Source: an uncultured Alistipes sp.
GTDB taxonomy: Bacteria; Bacteroidota; Bacteroidia; Bacteroidales; Rikenellaceae
DNA: 64,000 nt
NCBI GenBank assembly: GCA_910583985.1
Contig: CAJTYA010000002.1
Location: forward strand, 62,001 to 126,000
Reading direction: 5' to 3'
The notes below the pieces were generated by a model. That model saw nothing but the letters and a program-made list of their open reading frames with translations. It made no database searches and had not been told where the DNA came from. Positions 33,879 through 42,190 of this stretch are shown here, piece by piece (the first letter of the stretch is position 1; the number at the start of each line of letters is the position of its first letter). The position numbers and the translations under genes are program-made.

Positions 33879-34751
33879 TCAGAACGTGGCCTGAAAGCCC
33901 ACGCCGAGCACTTCCTTGAACTGGAGCCGGGCGCCGGTGCGGCCGTCGGGCTGTTCGAAACGGATGTCGTCGTCGTAGATCAGGTTCAGGTTCAGGCTGG
34001 CCGAGAACCATTTGTTGATCTTCATCGTCACCTGCGTGTCCCAGCGCACGTCGATGTTGGCGGGTTTTCTCAAGTAGTCCGAAAACAGGTCGATGCGCGA
34101 GTAGACGTTCATGTTCGGCAGGAACTCGTAGTTGAAGATCAGCCGGAGGTTGCCGCCGAACTCCGATAACAGCCGGTTGCCGGGATCTACGCCGTAGGCG
34201 CCTTCGTTCGACAGCCGGCTGCTGCACACGAACGTTCCGCGCCACGTGGCCGGAGTGATGGTGGCCGTGAACCACGGTTTGGGCGTCCACGTGACGCCCA
34301 CGCCGGCCATCAGGTAGCCCGGAGCCATGAAGCGCGAAATGAAGTTCCTGTCGCTCTTGCCGTAATCGTAGCCGTTGGCGAACTGCGTGTTGAAGTTGAG
34401 CAGCGCGCTGAGGTACCAGTTTTTGGCTATCTCGTAGCCGTAGGTGGACGAAAGATAGATCTTGTCGTTGGTCTTGCGGGCGCCGTCGGACGAGGTGTGG
34501 CTCATGCCGTAGGCCAGTTCCAGCCGGTTCTGCCACAGGTGGCGATCCTTTTTGTAATCGAGGTTGTAATTGAACAGCGCGTCGAATGCGACCGATCCGT
34601 CGCCTCCGGCCGACCAGTTGGTCAGGCTGACCTGCGAGAGGTTGAGCCCAGCCACGCCCTTTCGGGTCCAATAGGTCGTGTCGGTTTTTTCGCGTGCGGC
34701 GGCGCACGTCACGGTCAGAATCGATAACAGGGATAGAAGTTCTTTTTTCAT
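33879..34751 (-). CDS. DUF3078 outer-membrane-type protein
   Basis: The 290-aa product has a signal peptide (MKKELLSLLSILTVTCAAA) followed by the DUF3078 signature GLNLSQVSLTNWSAGGDGSVAF. The rest is amphipathic beta strands ending in aromatic residues and a terminal Phe (GVGFQATF), as in outer-membrane beta-barrels. The family is widespread in Bacteroidota, with unknown function. The start at 34751 begins the signal peptide. It is monocistronic and divergent from cdaA. Confidence 0.9.
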   Translation of the reverse strand: MKKELLSLLSILTVTCAAAREKTDTTYWTRKGVAGLNLSQVSLTNWSAGGDGSVAFDALFNYNLDYKKDRHLWQNRLELAYGMSHTSSDGARKTNDKIYLSSTYGYEIAKNWYLSALLNFNTQFANGYDYGKSDRNFISRFMAPGYLMAGVGVTWTPKPWFTATITPATWRGTFVCSSRLSNEGAYGVDPGNRLLSEFGGNLRLIFNYEFLPNMNVYSRIDLFSDYLRKPANIDVRWDTQVTMKINKWFSASLNLNLIYDDDIRFEQPDGRTGARLQFKEVLGVGFQATF

Positions 34752-35031
34752 ACGTCGAAAGGTTTGAGAATTACCGGAGTCCGACGCATGTTTTGTGCCG
34801 AAATGTGTGCCGCTCACGCCGCGGCCGACCAGAAAAGATGCGATGCGTACCGGACTCCTGTGCCGGACGTTGCGCAGCGAGGCGGCACGGACGGTGTTCG
34901 GGCGGCGGCGAACCCCTCGCCTTCGCCCGTGCTCTGCCCGTGCCGCCGCCTGTCCGCTCCCGCTTCCCCGTTCCGCCGGGAGGTGCCGGGCACGGTGCGG
35001 CTTCCGGTGCGGACGGAGGCGGAGAAAGCGG

Positions 35032-35062
35032 GTTGGGTTGTTTCGGTTTTTTACTATCTTTG
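35032..35062 (+). promoter_or_regulatory. Promoter for cdaA
   Basis: GTTG (35032-35035), 19 bp, TATCTTTG (35055-35062). The cdaA ATG begins only 8 bp after the -7 element, so the transcript should start at or within a base or two of the start codon. The 34752-35031 part of the divergent gap shows nothing else. Confidence 0.7.
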
Positions 35063-35069
35063 CTCTGCT

Positions 35070-35858
35070 ATGGGATTCGGATTTTTGGATATTACGCTCA
35101 TCGACGTCATCGACGTGTTCGTCGTGGCGCTCATCATGTTCCAGATTTACCGGTTTACACGGGGGACCAACGCGCTGCGCATCGTGGTGGGCATTCTGTT
35201 GGTCTATCTGCTCTGGGTGGTGGTCAAGGCGCTGAACATGGAGCTGCTCAGCATGATTCTCGGACAGGTCATCGGCGTGGGCGTCATCGCGCTGATCGTC
35301 GTGTTCCAGCCCGAACTGCGGCGGTTTCTCACGCTGCTCGGCACGCAATACACCAACCGCCGGGTCTCGTTGCTCTCCCGCCTGTTCCGGCCGCGCGGCC
35401 GTGCGGTCAACGTGGTGGGGCAGGAGTGGATCGAAACGGTCATCCGGGCCTGCAGCGATATGGCTGCGACGAAAACGGGGGCGCTCATCGTCATCGCCCG
35501 GTCGGTCAATCTGCTGCCGATCATCGAAAAGGGCGAACGCATCGACGCGCTCATTTCGGCTCCGTTGCTCGAAAATATCTTTTTCAAAAACTCTCCGCTC
35601 CATGACGGAGCCGTCGTGATCGCCAACGGACGGATCGCCGCGGCCAAATGCGTGCTGCCCTCCACCGAACGGGAGGTCCCGATGGAATTCGGCATGCGCC
35701 ATCGCGCGGCCTTGGGAGCGTCCGAAGTGACCGATGCGCTCGTCGTCGTCGTGTCCGAGGAGCGGGGAACGATTTCCGTCGCCCGCAAGGGCCATATCAG
35801 CCGAAACATCACGCCGGCCCATCTGCGCGTGTTGCTCCGCAAGGGGCTCTCCGTATAG
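35070..35858 (+). CDS. cdaA: Diadenylate cyclase (c-di-AMP synthase), membrane type
   Basis: The enzyme makes c-di-AMP from two ATP. The 262-aa product has three N-terminal TM helices (about 15-80), a short linker, and a DAC domain with the catalytic DGA motif (LHDGAVVI, Asp179) and RHR (210-212) followed by AALGASE. Length and order are those of CdaA/DacA. c-di-AMP usually governs potassium and osmotic balance and wall or envelope homeostasis. The CdaR/GlmM partners seen in Firmicutes are absent nearby, but a Kef-type cation antiporter lies 2.7 kb downstream. Confidence 0.95.
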   Translation: MGFGFLDITLIDVIDVFVVALIMFQIYRFTRGTNALRIVVGILLVYLLWVVVKALNMELLSMILGQVIGVGVIALIVVFQPELRRFLTLLGTQYTNRRVSLLSRLFRPRGRAVNVVGQEWIETVIRACSDMAATKTGALIVIARSVNLLPIIEKGERIDALISAPLLENIFFKNSPLHDGAVVIANGRIAAAKCVLPSTEREVPMEFGMRHRAALGASEVTDALVVVVSEERGTISVARKGHISRNITPAHLRVLLRKGLSV

Positions 35859-36255
35859 CTGTCGTCCGGTCGTTTTCCGCCTGCGGGCTCGTGCGGCGCT
35901 GCCTGCGGTCCGCGGCGTGCCGGCCCGCCGCGTCTTTTTCGGGGCGGGGCGACGAAAGGTCGTCTGCGGCGACAGCCTCGCGGACGGATCGCCTTCATGC
36001 GGCCTTCTCCCTGCGAGGGCATGTTTCCGGGGTCATGGAGGGGAACGTGTTCGCAGGCCGTTTCGTCCGTCTTTTCGGTTCTGTTCCATAGGGACGGGTC
36101 GAGGATTGCGGTCCGTCGCAGCCTTCTGTTCGTGCGGGGCATGGATTTTGACCGAAATCCGACAAGCCCGGTGCTGGAACGCTTCTTTATTTGGGGACGG
36201 AGCGGTCTGCGGAGGGCATAACTTCCGTTTTATTGGAAATTTATTTTATTTGCTT
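35859..36255. other. Gene-free stretch after cdaA
   Basis: About 400 bp with no supported gene or clear terminator. The last 30 bp before the next start are AT-rich (TTATTTTATTTG), probably a promoter region without a clean consensus. Confidence 0.45.
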
Positions 36256-36747
36256 ATGAAGACGATGAAAACATGGGCGATCGTTTTGTCGCTCGCACTG
36301 GCGGCCGCTTGCGGCGACCGCACCGCAAAGAAACCGACGGAAAACCGGCCGGCGACGGCCTCGGCCGATTCTTCCCTCCGGCCGGTACGGACCCTCGGTG
36401 TGTACGAAGGTTTGCTGCCCGCCGCCGACGGACCGGGCATCCGTTACCGTCTGGCGCTTTCGGGCAGAGAGGGGAGCCGGGAGGGAACCTATGCGCTGAA
36501 AGCTGTCTATCTCGAAGCCGAAAACGGCGAAGACCGGACGTTCGATTCCGAGGGACGATGGACGCTGCAAAACGGCATGCCCGACGACCGCAGCGCGACG
36601 GTGCTGCGACTCGATCCGGGCGATTCGACCGAACGTTTCGATTTTCTGTACATGACCGACAGCATCGAAATGCTGGGAAGCGGTCTCGTCCGCATCGACT
36701 CCCCGCTGAACTATACGCTCCGCCGGGTCGATACCTCGCGCCGGTAG
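36256..36747 (+). CDS. NlpE-like N-terminal domain lipoprotein
   Basis: The 163-aa product has a lipoprotein signal (lipobox LAAAC, Cys19). The mature part has the compact NlpE N-terminal pattern: GVYEGLLPAADGPGIRYRLALS, then TYALKAVYLE, a RWTLQNGM segment and FLYMTDSIEMLG. In enterobacteria NlpE senses envelope stress and copper. In Bacteroidota the short single-domain forms have no proven role. The CxxC motif of E. coli NlpE is not present. It stands alone between two gene-free stretches. Confidence 0.75.
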   Translation: MKTMKTWAIVLSLALAAACGDRTAKKPTENRPATASADSSLRPVRTLGVYEGLLPAADGPGIRYRLALSGREGSREGTYALKAVYLEAENGEDRTFDSEGRWTLQNGMPDDRSATVLRLDPGDSTERFDFLYMTDSIEMLGSGLVRIDSPLNYTLRRVDTSRR

Positions 36748-37445
36748 GTCGCAGCCGCTGGACGGTGCGAACGGGGCTCGCTCCGATCCCGTTCGGCAAC
36801 CGGCCGCATCTTACGTGTCCGCTTGCCGCATATCATGGCGAGTGGACGGGGCCGGGTGGAGGCCGTGATGGGGCGAAGAGCGACCGTTCCTGCCGGATAA
36901 GGTACCCACGTGTATTTTGTCCGGCAGGAAACTGTCCCCGCGCCGCCGGAGCGAAGACCTCGCGTCTTTTGTGCGTCGGGTGCCCCGGCCTCGAAATCGG
37001 ACCGCGCTGGCGGTGCGGGTGGAGAAAAATACTTCGGCGGGAGCGGAGGCCGGGACCGGAATCGAGGTTTGGAGAGGGCTGGCTCCGGTCGGGTGCGCTG
37101 TCGGTGTCCGTTTGGCCGGCAGGAGCATCCGTGGGGGGAGGCCGACGGCACCGTCGGCCTCCTTCGTATAGCGGGGCGTTCCGTTTGCCGGACGGGGCGT
37201 TTCCTTGTGGTTCAGACAGGGCGGAACTAATATGTAAAGGGTAGAAAACAGCGCTCGGCGGGGTGGCTCCGGCGACGAGAAAACGGTCGTGCCGCATGGA
37301 AAGGCATCGTCGGCAAAAAATCGTGTGTCGTCGGTGTCCCTGCTGCGTGTGCCGCCGCAGAGAAAGTCCCGGACGAAATCTTCGCCTGCAAGCGGACCGT
37401 TCCCGTTTTGTCGGCCGGAGGAGGCCGGATCGGCGGGAATTTGCC
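36748..37445. other. Gene-free tract with one hairpin
   Basis: About 700 bp. A hairpin GGAGGCCGACGG (37137-37148) with 37151-37162 is followed by a weak T-containing sequence and could terminate the NlpE-like gene's transcript, though it is 390 bp downstream. No coding region is supported. Confidence 0.45.
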
Positions 37446-37453
37446 TATTTTTG
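37446..37453 (+). promoter_or_regulatory. -7 element for the EamA transporter
   Basis: TATTTTTG is a full match to TAnnTTTG, 20 bp before the ATG at 37474. No TTTG is at normal -33 spacing. Confidence 0.45.
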
Positions 37454-37473
37454 CAGCCGAATTTCGCACGAAG

Positions 37474-38394
37474 ATGGAAGATAGGAATTTCCGAGGCCAT
37501 GCGGCCATGTTGGGTGCCGGCATCATTTTCGGTCTTTTTTCGCCCGTTTCCAAGGCCCTGCTCGAAACGGGAGCCATCGATGCCTACGGGCTGACGATGG
37601 CCCGTATGGCCGGTGCCGCCGTCGCATTCTGGGTCGCGTCGCTGTTTTTCAGGAAAGAGTGGGTCTCGCCGCACGATCTGTTTTTGCTTTTCTTGGCCTC
37701 GCTGCTGGGCATCGTGCTCAATCAGGGCGCGTTCGTGCTCGGCGTCTCGATGACATCGCCCATCGATGCGACGATCGTGACGACGACGGCCCCGATTTTC
37801 GCGATGGTCATCGCCGCCCTCTACCTGAGGGAACCCGTTACGGGCAAGAAGGTGATCGGTGTGGCCGTGGGTGCTGCCGGAGCCTTGATATTGATCCTTT
37901 CGGGCGTGCATGCGGCGGTGCCGGGAAGCGGTTCGGTGAAGGGCGACCTGCTCTGTCTGTTCGCGCAGCTTTCCTTCGCCACCTATTTCGTCGTATTTAA
38001 GAAGCTCATCGGCCGGTACATGCCCGTGACGTTGATGAAGTGGATGTTTCTCTACGCCACGCTGTGCTGCCTGCCGTTCGGCTACGGCGATCTGGCGGGA
38101 GCCCGATGGGCCGGTTTCGGTTGGGCCAACGGCGCCCGCCTCGCGTTCGTCGTGCTGGGGGCGACCTTCGCGGCCTATCTGCTGTTGCCCGTAGGGCAGA
38201 AAAACCTGCGCCCGACGGTAGGTTGCATGTACAATTACGTGCAGCCGTTGGTCGCTTCGCTGGTGAGTGTGCTCGCCGGCATGGATCGTTTCACGTTCGG
38301 GAAAGGCTGTGCCGTCGTCCTCGTTTTTCTGGGCGTCTACATCGTGACGCAGAGCAAGTCGAGGGCACAGATGGAGGCGCAGCGCACGAAATAG
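37474..38394 (+). CDS. EamA/DMT-family transporter
   Basis: The 306-aa inner-membrane protein has ten hydrophobic helices in two EamA repeats. The first includes GAGIIFGLFSPVSKALL and a GVSMTSPIDATIVTTTAPIF stretch, and the second TYFVVFKKLIGRYMP with LLPVGQKNLRPTVGCMYNYVQPL. Relatives export amino acids or metabolites, and substrate cannot be read from sequence. Start ATG 37474 follows the -7 element by 20 bp and begins directly before the first membrane helix. Confidence 0.9.
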   Translation: MEDRNFRGHAAMLGAGIIFGLFSPVSKALLETGAIDAYGLTMARMAGAAVAFWVASLFFRKEWVSPHDLFLLFLASLLGIVLNQGAFVLGVSMTSPIDATIVTTTAPIFAMVIAALYLREPVTGKKVIGVAVGAAGALILILSGVHAAVPGSGSVKGDLLCLFAQLSFATYFVVFKKLIGRYMPVTLMKWMFLYATLCCLPFGYGDLAGARWAGFGWANGARLAFVVLGATFAAYLLLPVGQKNLRPTVGCMYNYVQPLVASLVSVLAGMDRFTFGKGCAVVLVFLGVYIVTQSKSRAQMEAQRTK

Positions 38395-38489
38395 CGCGAT
38401 TTTTGCAAAGTCCTTTCGAAGAGCGGCCTCGGCCGTCCGCCGGGTCGTCTGGCCGAGGATTTCCCTTTGGCGGACAAGCGGGCGGACCG

Positions 38490-38519
38490 TTTGTTTTTGA
38501 GAAATGAATTTTATCTTTG
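38490..38519 (+). promoter_or_regulatory. Promoter for the Kef-type antiporter
   Basis: TTTG (38490-38493) and TATCTTTG (38512-38519) are 18 bp apart. The start codon is 25 bp further on. Confidence 0.65.
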
Positions 38520-38544
38520 TAAATCGAACAGAAACCTCTTCCGA

Positions 38545-40848
38545 ATGTCTCGTTCTCAGCGCAACTATATCGTCTATGCTTCGGTCATGGCCCTGTTCGG
38601 CGCCTTGATCTGGTGGGTGATCCGTTGCGGAAGAGTGTACGATACGGCCGTGCGGGAGGCGGTTCCCGCCGCGACGGCGCTTTCGGGCGAGTCGCTGCGC
38701 GAAGCGCTCTCTTCCAATCTGAACCATCCGCTGCCGTTGCTGCTGTTGCAGATCGTGGCCATTCTGGTGGCCGTGCGCATTTTCTCCTACCTGTTCAAGC
38801 ATCTCGGCCAGCCGGGCGTGATCGGCGAAATCGTCGCGGGCATCGTGCTGGGACCCTCGGTGCTGGGCCATTTCTTTCCCGATGCGTTCCGTTTTCTGTT
38901 CGCACCCGATTCGCTCGTGCCGCTCAACGTGGTGAGCCAGATCGGCTTGATTCTTTTCATGTTCGTCATCGGCATGGAGCTCGACATGGGCATCGTCCGG
39001 CGGAAGGCTTCCCAGACGCTCGTCATCAGCCATGCCAGCATCATCGTACCTTTTTTCATGGGTATGGCGCTGGCCTACCGGGTCTATCCCGAATTCGGCG
39101 CCGGGCATACGGCTTTCCTTCCTTTCGCGCTGTTCGTCGGCATATCGGTCAGCATCACGGCGTTTCCCGTGCTGGCCCGCATCGTGCAGGAGCGCGGGCT
39201 GGGAAAGACGCCGATGGGTATGCTCGCCGTGGCCAGCGCCGCCAACAACGACGTGACGGCGTGGTGCCTGCTGGCCGCCGTGATCGCCGTGGCCAAGGCC
39301 GGAAACGTTGCCGGTGCGCTCTATACGATCTCTCTGGCGGCTCTCTACATCCTGTTCATGTTTCTGGTCGTGAGACCTTTCCTGCGCAAGATCGGCGAGG
39401 CCTACAACAAGCGCGAGACGGTGGGCAAGACGCTCGTGGCGTTCATTTTTCTGGTGCTGGTCGTGTCCTCGTACATCACGGAGATACTGGGCATACACGC
39501 TCTTTTCGGCGCGTTTTTGGCCGGTGTGATCATGCCGGAGAACCTCAGTTTCCGCCGTGTGATGACCGAGCGGGTCGAGGACGTGGCGCTCGTGCTGTTC
39601 CTGCCGCTGTTTTTCGTGTTCACCGGTCTGCGCACCGAAATCGGACTGCTCGACTCGCCGCATCTGTGGGGTGTCTGCGCGCTGTTCGTCGTCGTGTCGG
39701 TCGCCGGCAAGATGCTGGGGGCCGCGGGATCGGCCCGGCTCGCAGGCGAGTCGTGGAAGGACAGCCTCTCGATCGGCGTGCTGATGAACACGCGGGGATT
39801 GATGGAGCTCATCGTGCTCAATATCGGTTACGAAATGGGGATCATTCCCGCGTCGCTGTTCGTGATATTCGTCATCATGGCGCTCCTGACGACCTTCATG
39901 GCCACCCCCATGCTCGCGCTCATCGAACGTCTCTCCGGGCGGAGGTCCGCAGCCGCGTCCGAAGAGGCCCGCCGGCGTCCGCGCGTGTTGATCTCGTTCG
40001 CCGATCCCCGCAGCGGGCCGCTGTTCCTGCGGTTGGCTCATTTGCTTTACGGCCGCGCCATCGGCCGGTGCGAACTCACGGCCGTGCACTATACGATCGG
40101 TTCGGAAACCAATCCGCTCAATGCCGAAAGCTATTCCCGGTTGAGTTTCCGGCCGCTGAAGTCCGAAGCGCGCAAGCTGGGCCTTTCCGTCGATATGCGC
40201 TACCGGGTGACCGACCGTTACATCGACGATCTCCGGACGCTGGCCGAGGGCGAGGGTTACGACTTCGTGCTGACCGGTGCCGGGCCCAATTTCATCCGCA
40301 ACTATCTGGGGCCTTCGCGCCGGACGCCCTTCTCCTATGCCGAGCGCCGTGTCGGCGAGCTGCTGGGGTGGAAAAACTGGCTTTTTCCCGAAGGGCTCAC
40401 GCACGACAAGACGCGGATTCTTTTCCGGAGCATGCGTTGTGCGCTGGGCGTTTTCGTGAACCGGGGCCTTTCCGGCATCGACGAGGTGGGTGTGGTGCTC
40501 TGCGAGCGGGGCGACCTGTCGCTGCTGCGCTATATCGAGGCGATGGCCGAGCATATCCGCGTGCAACTGCTCTCGGTCGATCCGCGGCTGGAGATCGCCT
40601 CCGTGCTCGGAGAGGGCGGCCGGGCCGCTCGGCTCTCGCTCTGTGCGCCCGGCACGCCGCTCGGAGAGTGCCTCGCGGGCAAACAGTTGGTCGTCGTCAG
40701 TTATTCGGCTTGGCGATACATGACCCGCTACGAACGGGCCACGCTGCGCGAGCTGCCCTCCTTTATCATTATCAGGCCGCAGGACGCTTCGCTGAGGAAA
40801 GACGGACGGGGCGGGCCAGCGACGGACAAGGAAAAGGGCGGAGCCTGA
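38545..40848 (+). CDS. CPA2/Kef-type cation:proton antiporter with C-terminal USP-like region
   Basis: The 767-aa product has about 12 TM helices (20-470) with CPA2 features: QPGVIGEIVAGIVLGPSVLG, GISVSITAFPVLARI, the double-residue site ASAANNDVTAW (ND) in the ion-binding helix, and GLMELIVLNIGYEMGI. The C-terminal ~290 residues are soluble and resemble the paired universal-stress-type domains of CHX-like antiporters (RVLISFADPRSGPLFLRLAH, EGYDFVLTGAGPNFIRNYLG). It likely exchanges K+ or Na+ for H+. The start at 38545 fits the promoter 25 bp upstream. Confidence 0.9.
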   Translation: MSRSQRNYIVYASVMALFGALIWWVIRCGRVYDTAVREAVPAATALSGESLREALSSNLNHPLPLLLLQIVAILVAVRIFSYLFKHLGQPGVIGEIVAGIVLGPSVLGHFFPDAFRFLFAPDSLVPLNVVSQIGLILFMFVIGMELDMGIVRRKASQTLVISHASIIVPFFMGMALAYRVYPEFGAGHTAFLPFALFVGISVSITAFPVLARIVQERGLGKTPMGMLAVASAANNDVTAWCLLAAVIAVAKAGNVAGALYTISLAALYILFMFLVVRPFLRKIGEAYNKRETVGKTLVAFIFLVLVVSSYITEILGIHALFGAFLAGVIMPENLSFRRVMTERVEDVALVLFLPLFFVFTGLRTEIGLLDSPHLWGVCALFVVVSVAGKMLGAAGSARLAGESWKDSLSIGVLMNTRGLMELIVLNIGYEMGIIPASLFVIFVIMALLTTFMATPMLALIERLSGRRSAAASEEARRRPRVLISFADPRSGPLFLRLAHLLYGRAIGRCELTAVHYTIGSETNPLNAESYSRLSFRPLKSEARKLGLSVDMRYRVTDRYIDDLRTLAEGEGYDFVLTGAGPNFIRNYLGPSRRTPFSYAERRVGELLGWKNWLFPEGLTHDKTRILFRSMRCALGVFVNRGLSGIDEVGVVLCERGDLSLLRYIEAMAEHIRVQLLSVDPRLEIASVLGEGGRAARLSLCAPGTPLGECLAGKQLVVVSYSAWRYMTRYERATLRELPSFIIIRPQDASLRKDGRGGPATDKEKGGA

Positions 40849-40865
40849 TTCCGGATAAATGAAAA

Positions 40866-40888
40866 TCCGCAAGTATCTCTCTTGCGGA
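40866..40888. terminator. Hairpin between the antiporter and tpx
   Basis: TCCGCAAG (40866-40873) pairs with CTTGCGGA (40881-40888) around a 7-nt loop, 17 bp after the antiporter stop. On the minus strand it is followed by ATTTTC, so it may act on either strand. Confidence 0.5.
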
Positions 40889-40977
40889 AACCTATGCAGG
40901 GGGCGTCGGGAACGGTCCTCTCGTAACGTCCGGCTCCGCATCGGACGGGAGTATTTCCGGAACGGTCTTATCGCAAC

Positions 40978-41012
40978 GATAAAATCCGTGCCATATCGGA
41001 TATGGCACGGAT
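40978..41012 (-). terminator. Terminator of tpx
   Basis: ATCCGTGCCATAT pairs with ATATGGCACGGAT (40984-41012), and reading on the minus strand the stem is followed by TTTTATC. It lies 65 bp past the tpx stop. Confidence 0.75.
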
Positions 41013-41076
41013 CGTCGGTCTCTTTACGGAATCTGCGTCGGAGCGAGTTCCGTTTTTCTTTGCCGTTGCGAGAGGC

Positions 41077-41586
41077 TTAGCGGAGGTCGCGGACGGCCCG
41101 GAGCGCCGCTTCGTAGTCGGGTTCCTGTCCGATGTCGGCGACGTACTCGATGTGCCGGATCATTCCCTTTTTGTCGACGACCACCACGCCCCGGCCCAAC
41201 AGGCGGAGCTCCCGGATGACGAAGCCGTACTTCATGCCGAAATCCAGATCGCGGTGATCCGAGTAGACGTGTACGTTGTCGAGGTGTTCGGCCGCGCAGA
41301 ATCTTTTCTGGGCGAAAGGCAGATCCACCGAAATCGACAGAATCGCCACGTCGTCGTCCATGCGGGCCGCCTCGCGGTTGAAACGGATGTTCTGCAGGGC
41401 GCATACCGAGGTGTCGACGGAAGGGAATACGCTTATTATCATGGTCTTGTCCTTGAACTGATTCGACGAAACCGTCTGGAGGTTCCGGTCGATCACTTCG
41501 AAATGGGGCGCCCGGTCGCCGACAGCGAGATGCGTGCCGACGAGCGTGACGGGTTTGCCCCCGAATGTTGCTTTCCAATTGTCCAT
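41077..41586 (-). CDS. tpx: Thiol peroxidase, atypical 2-Cys peroxiredoxin
   Basis: Tpx reduces hydrogen peroxide and organic peroxides using thioredoxin. The 169-aa product has the peroxidatic cysteine in FPSVDTSVC (Cys62) and the resolving cysteine in RFCAAEHL (Cys97), with normal spacing for the Tpx class. The Thr/Ser before the active Cys and the later LLGRGVVVVDKKG strand fit as well. It is divergent from ybaK (124 bp gap) with no clear promoter element seen. Confidence 0.96.
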   Translation of the reverse strand: MDNWKATFGGKPVTLVGTHLAVGDRAPHFEVIDRNLQTVSSNQFKDKTMIISVFPSVDTSVCALQNIRFNREAARMDDDVAILSISVDLPFAQKRFCAAEHLDNVHVYSDHRDLDFGMKYGFVIRELRLLGRGVVVVDKKGMIRHIEYVADIGQEPDYEAALRAVRDLR

Positions 41587-41710
41587 AGTGTGTAACGGAT
41601 TTTAAGGTTCGATGCTTCTGTAAAATGCAAGTTTGGTACCGGAAAGCGCCCGGCCGCTTTTTCATTTCGCCTCGAATCCGCTATCTTCGCGTCGCAAAGC
41701 ATTTGCGGAT

Positions 41711-42190
41711 ATGACGGTCAAAATCAACAAAACGAACGCCGCCCGGCTGCTCGATCGGGAGAAGATAGCCTACCGGCTGATTCCCTACCGGTTCGACGAG
41801 AACGATCTGGCTGCCGTGCATGTCGCCGCCGAGCTGGACGAACCCGTCGAAAGGGTGTTCAAGACGCTCGTGCTGCGGGGCGACCGCCACGGGATTCTCG
41901 TGTGCGTGATTCCGGGCGACGGCGAGCTGGATCTCAAGAAGGCGGCGCGGGCTTCGGGCGACAAGAGCGTCGCGATGCTCCATATGAAAGAGCTGTTGCC
42001 CGTGACGGGATACATCCGGGGCGGGTGCTCGCCGATCGGCATGAAAAAGCGGTTTCCCGTTTTCATCCATTCGTCCTGCATGGACTTCGAGACGATCTAT
42101 GTCAGCGCCGGGGTGAGGGGGCTTCAGATCGAAATCGCGCCGGCGGACCTCGTCCGCGTCACGGCCGCTTCGCTGGAGGACCTGCTATGA
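41711..42190 (+). CDS. ybaK: Cys-tRNA(Pro)/Cys-tRNA(Cys) deacylase, YbaK/EbsC type
   Basis: This editing-domain protein hydrolyses mischarged Cys-tRNA(Pro). The 159-aa product begins KTNAARLLDREKIAYRL and contains the conserved Lys in VFKTLVLRGD, the KKAARASGDKSVAM segment and GYIRGGCSPIGMKKRFPVFI, the family signature. ATG 41711 gives the normal N-terminus. A -7-like TATCTTCG is at 41682-41689. Its TGA overlaps the mutY ATG (ATGA), so the two are translationally coupled. Confidence 0.94.
   Translation: MTVKINKTNAARLLDREKIAYRLIPYRFDENDLAAVHVAAELDEPVERVFKTLVLRGDRHGILVCVIPGDGELDLKKAARASGDKSVAMLHMKELLPVTGYIRGGCSPIGMKKRFPVFIHSSCMDFETIYVSAGVRGLQIEIAPADLVRVTAASLEDLL

Noticed and set aside
36811..40941. 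1376-codon open frame on the minus strand opposite the EamA and Kef-type genes
   Set aside because: Its product is His/Arg/Gln-rich and mirrors the strong codon bias of the real + strand genes. It has no domain and no start signals.
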